A program made the position numbers and the translations under genes. Below the pieces are notes generated by a model, which saw only the letters and a program-made list of their open reading frames with translations, did no database searches and was not told where the DNA came from. Source: Geobacteraceae bacterium (lineage in GTDB: Bacteria > Desulfobacterota > Desulfuromonadia > Geobacterales > Geobacteraceae). From it: 9,704 nucleotides of DNA. The DNA lies in contig JAAZOO010000096.1 of the NCBI GenBank assembly GCA_012797715.1, positions 1 to 9,704 of the forward strand. The letters are read 5' to 3'. Of the stretch, positions 6,626 to 9,704 are shown one piece after another (positions within the stretch are counted from its first letter, which is position 1; each line of letters opens with the position of its first letter).

Positions 6626-8821
6626 ATGAAGAAAGGACGATATGCGGTGAAGGCGCTTGCTGCCTGCCTGTGCCTGTCGCTGGCGGTGGGCTGCAGCGGC
6701 CCCGATGCCAAGAAGGCGAAATTCTACAGCAAGGGCAAGGCCCTCTTCGAAAATGGAGACTACGTGAAGGCGGCCCTGGAGTTCAGGAATGCCCTGCAGA
6801 TTGATCCCCGGTTTGTTGACGCCCGGTACATGATGGGCATGGTGGAAATGAAAAAGGGTAATCTGAAGGGTGCCTACGGCAATTTCACGAAGGCGGTGGA
6901 AATCGATCCGGGCAATCTCAAGGCCCAGTACGAACTGGGGAAGATCCTTCTGGCGGCCCGGGAAGCGGACAAGGCCATGGAAAAGGCGGACCTGATCCTG
7001 TCCCGGGATCCGGGGAACCTTGACGGAAGGATGCTCAGGGGAGCGGTGCTGGTGGCGAAGAAGGAGAACGCCGCCGCCCGGACCCTGTTTGAAGAGCTGG
7101 TGGCCCGCGGCGTGCGCAACCCGGACGCGTACCAGCTTCTCTCGGTCATCTACCAGCAGGACGGAGACATAAAGAAGTCGGAGGACATCCTGCGGCGTGG
7201 TGTTGCTGCCAATCCCGCATCGGCGCAGATGCTCGTCACCCTTGCCGCTTTCCTGGAGCGCGCGGGAAGGGAAGGGGAGGCGGCGGAAGCCTTGCGCAAG
7301 GTTATCGCTCTGGAGCCCAATACCCTCGGCTACCGTTTCGCCCTGGCCGGGCACTACCTGAAAACCGGACGACAGGGGGAGGCGGGGCAGACGCTGAAGG
7401 ACATTCTGGCAATGGACCCGAAGGATGAGGAAAAGCGCATCCAAGTGGCCTCCTTCCAGACGTCCCATAACCAGCTGGCCGATGCGGAGCGGACCCTGAA
7501 AGAGGGGCTCTCCCTCTCAAAGGAGAGTATCAAGCTGCGGATGGCTCTGTCCGATCTCTATTTCGTTTCGCAGCGCGTCGACGCAGGGGTTTCCCTTCTC
7601 AAGGAATGTCTCACTCTGGGGAAAAAGGACAAGGATGCCGATCTCCTCCGCGCGAAAAATGCCCTGGCCCGCATTTTCCTGTCGCGCCACGAGCTGGATG
7701 CCGCCGCCGGCTACGCCGATCAGGTCCTGAAAGCCAGCCCCAAGAATGTGGATGCCCAGTTCATCAAGGGGGAGATTTACCTTCTGCGGGGCGACGGGGT
7801 GAATGCCGTATCCGCCTTTCGCGCCGTGGTAGCCGACCACCCCCAGCTCGCGTCAGCCCAGGTGAAGCTGGCGGAGGCGCACCTCCTCAACAGGGAGCCG
7901 AACCTGGCCAACGAGGCCATTCAGAAGGCGGCCAAGATTGAGCCCGGCTCCCGGGAGGTCCAGCGTGCGACGGCCCGCATCTATGCGGCGCGCAAGGAGT
8001 TGCCCAAGGCGACGGAACACCTCGCGAAACTGGTGGCCGCCCATCCCCATGACCTGGAGTTGCGTGCAGACCTGGGGGACCTCCACCTGGCCGCCGGGGA
8101 CCTGAAAAAGGCCGAGGCGGAGTACGCCGAAATCAAGAAGCAGGCTCCGCGCCTGCCCGCCGGGTACGTGAAATTCAGCGGCCTCTATCTGGCGCGCAAG
8201 GAGTACGACAAGGCAATCGCCGAAATGGAGCAGGCAGTGCGCCTCAATCCCGCGTCGGAGCGGTTGATGACGACACTGGTGGGGCTGTATATGGGTAGGG
8301 GAAAGTATGACAGCGCCGTCGCGCTCTGTGAGCGGAGGATTGCTGAAAAACCGGGAGATACCGCAGCCCTGGAGCTCCTGGCCCAGGTGCACGTGGCGCG
8401 GAAAGACTTTCCCAAGGCGCGGCAGGCGTACGACAAGTCCCTGGCCGCCAACCCGAACCAGTGGCTGGCAACCAACAATCTTGCGTTCCTCATGGCGGAG
8501 AACGCCGCCAATCCGGTGGACCTGGATGCGGCCCTGCGCCTGGCGGAGAAGGCCCTCGCCATGAAACCGGGTGAAGCGACGGTTCTGGATACGGTCGGGT
8601 GGATCTACTACAAGAAGAGAGATGCCGGGAAGTCCGTGGACTACCTGGAGCGGGCCGTTGCCGCGAAACCCGATGATCGCGTTATCCGGTATCACCTGGG
8701 CATGGCCTATCTCATGGCGGGAAAGAACGCCAAGGCAAAGGAACATCTCTCCCGGGCGGTCAGCGGGGGGACAGCCTTCTCCGGCAGGGAGGAGGCGGAA
8801 AAAACCCTTGCCCGCCTGTGA
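6626..8821 (+). CDS. prsT: TPR-repeat lipoprotein of the exosortase system (PrsT-like)
   Basis: From the ATG at 6626 this is a 731-residue protein. A short AGGGGGA (6615-6621) precedes it. Frame-compatible upstream starts, such as 6584, would bury the signal peptide. The N-terminus is a lipoprotein signal: Lys/Arg-rich start, hydrophobic stretch, and AVGC with Cys23 as the lipidated residue. Ser follows the Cys, which favours outer-membrane sorting. The rest is almost entirely TPR units of 34 residues. I count about 20, from residue 28 to the end, many with the A-x-x-x-x-x-A-L-x-x-x-P pattern. The last units (DTVGWIYY, YHLGMAYL) and the closing Glu/Ala/Leu helix resemble PrsT. PrsT family proteins accompany exosortase and exopolysaccharide genes and are thought to scaffold partners in the periplasm; no catalytic role is known. 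At 731 residues it is shorter than the roughly 900 usual for PrsT, so it may have lost repeats or be a related TPR lipoprotein. Confidence 0.85.
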   Translation: MKKGRYAVKALAACLCLSLAVGCSGPDAKKAKFYSKGKALFENGDYVKAALEFRNALQIDPRFVDARYMMGMVEMKKGNLKGAYGNFTKAVEIDPGNLKAQYELGKILLAAREADKAMEKADLILSRDPGNLDGRMLRGAVLVAKKENAAARTLFEELVARGVRNPDAYQLLSVIYQQDGDIKKSEDILRRGVAANPASAQMLVTLAAFLERAGREGEAAEALRKVIALEPNTLGYRFALAGHYLKTGRQGEAGQTLKDILAMDPKDEEKRIQVASFQTSHNQLADAERTLKEGLSLSKESIKLRMALSDLYFVSQRVDAGVSLLKECLTLGKKDKDADLLRAKNALARIFLSRHELDAAAGYADQVLKASPKNVDAQFIKGEIYLLRGDGVNAVSAFRAVVADHPQLASAQVKLAEAHLLNREPNLANEAIQKAAKIEPGSREVQRATARIYAARKELPKATEHLAKLVAAHPHDLELRADLGDLHLAAGDLKKAEAEYAEIKKQAPRLPAGYVKFSGLYLARKEYDKAIAEMEQAVRLNPASERLMTTLVGLYMGRGKYDSAVALCERRIAEKPGDTAALELLAQVHVARKDFPKARQAYDKSLAANPNQWLATNNLAFLMAENAANPVDLDAALRLAEKALAMKPGEATVLDTVGWIYYKKRDAGKSVDYLERAVAAKPDDRVIRYHLGMAYLMAGKNAKAKEHLSRAVSGGTAFSGREEAEKTLARL

Positions 8822-8888
8822 GCGGCCGCTCTCTGTCATACCACTTTCAATCGCCTGTCATGGGAGTGTAACGAAAGGCTGGTACAGT

Positions 8889-8920
8889 CCGGAAGAGTTC
8901 GATGAGAAAGATTCTCCCGG
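8889..8920 (+). promoter_or_regulatory. Possible stem-loop in the leader of the export gene
   Basis: In the 116-base gap 8822-8937, bases 8889-8897 (CCGGAAGAG) can pair with 8912-8920 (TTCTCCCGG). This gives seven Watson-Crick pairs, one A-C mismatch and a closing G-T wobble around a 14-base loop. It ends 6 bases before the ribosome site of the export gene (AGAGGA, 8927-8932) and could modulate translation. It lacks a following T-run, so it is not a classical terminator. The function is speculative. Confidence 0.25.
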
Positions 8921-8937
8921 ATGCGTAGAGGATACAA

Positions 8938-9696
8938 ATGGCGAAAAGAAGATGCACAACATACTGTTTTTTCCTGTTTTTCACCCTGGCCGCTCTCGCC
9001 TGTGCGCTCCTGCCGGATACGGTCTCTGCCGCCCGGTGGGACCTGTGGGACGATGCGGATGGACTTCCGGCGCTGGAGGCGCCGCCTCCGGCCGAGCAGG
9101 GGGCCGGAGCCGAGACTGCCGTCACCCCTGAAAGGGTGGTGGCTGCGGAACCTCCCGCCACGGACAGGGCCAAGGAATCGAAACCCGCAAGCGACGCGCC
9201 GGCCATGGAGGGCGGCCCCGGCTACCAGATAGGACCGGGAGACATTCTCGACATTTCGGTATGGAAGGACGAAGCCTTGTCACGCTCCGTGGTGGTGCTG
9301 CCGGACGGCACCATATCCTTCCCCCTGGTGGGGAAGGTGGAGGTGGCGGGCAGGACCGTCCAGCAGGTCAGGGAGAAGATGGTACAGGAACTGAGCCGGT
9401 ATGTTCCCGAGCTTGAGCTTACCATCGACGTAAAGCAGTCCAACAGCATGATCGTGTACGTTATCGGACGGGTGAACGCGCCCGGCCGGCAGATTCTCAA
9501 CTCGAACGTGACCGTGCTGCAGGCCCTTGCCATGGCGGGAGGCCTCAATCCCTTCGCAAACCGCAACAAGATCAAGATATTCCGGAAGGAAGGGGATGCC
9601 AAGAGCGTTCTCACCTTCCGCTACAACGATGTCATGGACGGAAATCTGGAAACCAATGTGGAGCTGCGCCGCGGCGACGTCATTGTGGTTCCCTGA
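8938..9696 (+). CDS. Polysaccharide export protein (Wza/GumB-type OPX; Poly_export + SLBB)
   Basis: This 252-residue periplasmic/outer-membrane protein is expected to form the exit channel or its periplasmic ring for the exopolysaccharide. AGAGGA at 8927-8932 lies 5 bases before the ATG. Residues 1-31 are a signal peptide (RR start, Phe/Leu-rich core) with a signal-peptidase-I site after VSA (29-31). Cys22 sits in ALAC, a poor lipobox. Residues about 33-94 are an Ala/Pro/Glu-rich low-complexity linker. The Poly_export domain runs from YQIGPGD (96-102) through SVWKDE, LPDGTISFPLVG and VQQVREKM. The SLBB domain follows with YVIGRVNAPG, TVLQALAMAGG and the closing RRGDVIVVP. It is the short type without the C-terminal barrel helix of E. 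coli Wza, like those of exosortase-linked loci. The clear SPI site and long linker are unusual, because OPX proteins are often lipoproteins. It follows prsT on the same strand after 116 bases, and the next gene lies outside the window. Confidence 0.92.
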   Translation: MAKRRCTTYCFFLFFTLAALACALLPDTVSAARWDLWDDADGLPALEAPPPAEQGAGAETAVTPERVVAAEPPATDRAKESKPASDAPAMEGGPGYQIGPGDILDISVWKDEALSRSVVVLPDGTISFPLVGKVEVAGRTVQQVREKMVQELSRYVPELELTIDVKQSNSMIVYVIGRVNAPGRQILNSNVTVLQALAMAGGLNPFANRNKIKIFRKEGDAKSVLTFRYNDVMDGNLETNVELRRGDVIVVP

Positions 9697-9704
9697 CATG
9701 GGCG

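Noticed and set aside
4875..6629. 584-codon + strand frame overlapping the WecA-like gene, and a 386-codon frame (3163-4323) overlapping the exosortase gene
   Set aside because: These are out-of-frame shadows: Pro/Arg/Gly-rich, without domain motifs, while the alternative frame in each region encodes a clear family member.
8820..8831. AGCGGCCGCT palindrome directly after the prsT stop as a terminator
   Set aside because: It is a perfect palindrome with no loop and no T-run, so it cannot form a normal terminator hairpin.
8845..8872. Possible sigma-70 promoter: TTTCAA, 16 bases, TGTAAC
   Set aside because: The matches are about 3 of 6 and 4 of 6 to consensus, too weak to call without transcription data.
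8901..8927. Eight-codon ATG-to-TAG frame before the export gene as a leader peptide gene
   Set aside because: It is too short to support as coding and has no regulatory codon run; it is mentioned only as part of the leader observation.
9698..9704. ATG just after the export gene stop as the start of the next gene
   Set aside because: Only seven bases are visible and no clear ribosome site precedes it.

Overview
The window is a GC-rich (above 60% by eye), gene-dense stretch from a Gram-negative bacterium. Seven genes all lie on the + strand. Together they form the core of an exopolysaccharide locus linked to an exosortase (the PEP-CTERM-type protein-sorting system). An exosortase fused to an EpsI domain, a PrsT-type TPR lipoprotein and a short Wza-type export protein occurring together is typical of environmental Gram-negatives. 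The fused exosortase points to Deltaproteobacteria of the Geobacter/Desulfuromonadales kind. This placement is inferred from gene content, not from a database match.

Layout. Positions 1-4909 and on to 6534 hold a tightly packed run of five genes with overlaps or gaps of 21 bases or less: a heparinase II/III-family polysaccharide lyase (5' end cut off by the window), a WecG/TagA/CpsF glycosyltransferase, a non-hydrolysing UDP-GlcNAc 2-epimerase (wecB), the exosortase-EpsI fusion, and a WecA/MraY-type polyprenyl-phosphate sugar-1-phosphate transferase with an extra C-terminal membrane region of about 200 residues. A 91-base gap follows, then the TPR lipoprotein (prsT-like, about 20 TPR units). 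A 116-base gap then precedes the polysaccharide export protein (Poly_export plus SLBB), which ends 8 bases before the window edge.

How the genes fit together. The WecA-type transferase would start a glycan on undecaprenyl phosphate, plausibly with GlcNAc-1-P. WecB would supply UDP-ManNAc, and the TagA-like enzyme could add ManNAc as the second sugar. The export protein would form the periplasmic/outer-membrane exit for the polymer, and the lyase would trim or degrade it in the periplasm. The exosortase would process envelope proteins carrying a C-terminal sorting tail, with PrsT as a periplasm-facing outer-membrane scaffold. No sorting-tail substrate, histidine kinase/regulator pair (PrsK/PrsR), flippase, polymerase or chain-length regulator is visible here, so the locus must continue outside the window.

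I see no mobile element, CRISPR array, RNA gene or convincing terminator. The system is a recognised type. The less ordinary points are the exosortase fusion, the long C-terminal extension on the glycan-initiating enzyme, possible active-site substitutions in the lyase and the TagA-like enzyme, a signal-peptidase-I type export protein with a long Ala/Pro linker, and symmetric DNA elements in both intergenic gaps.
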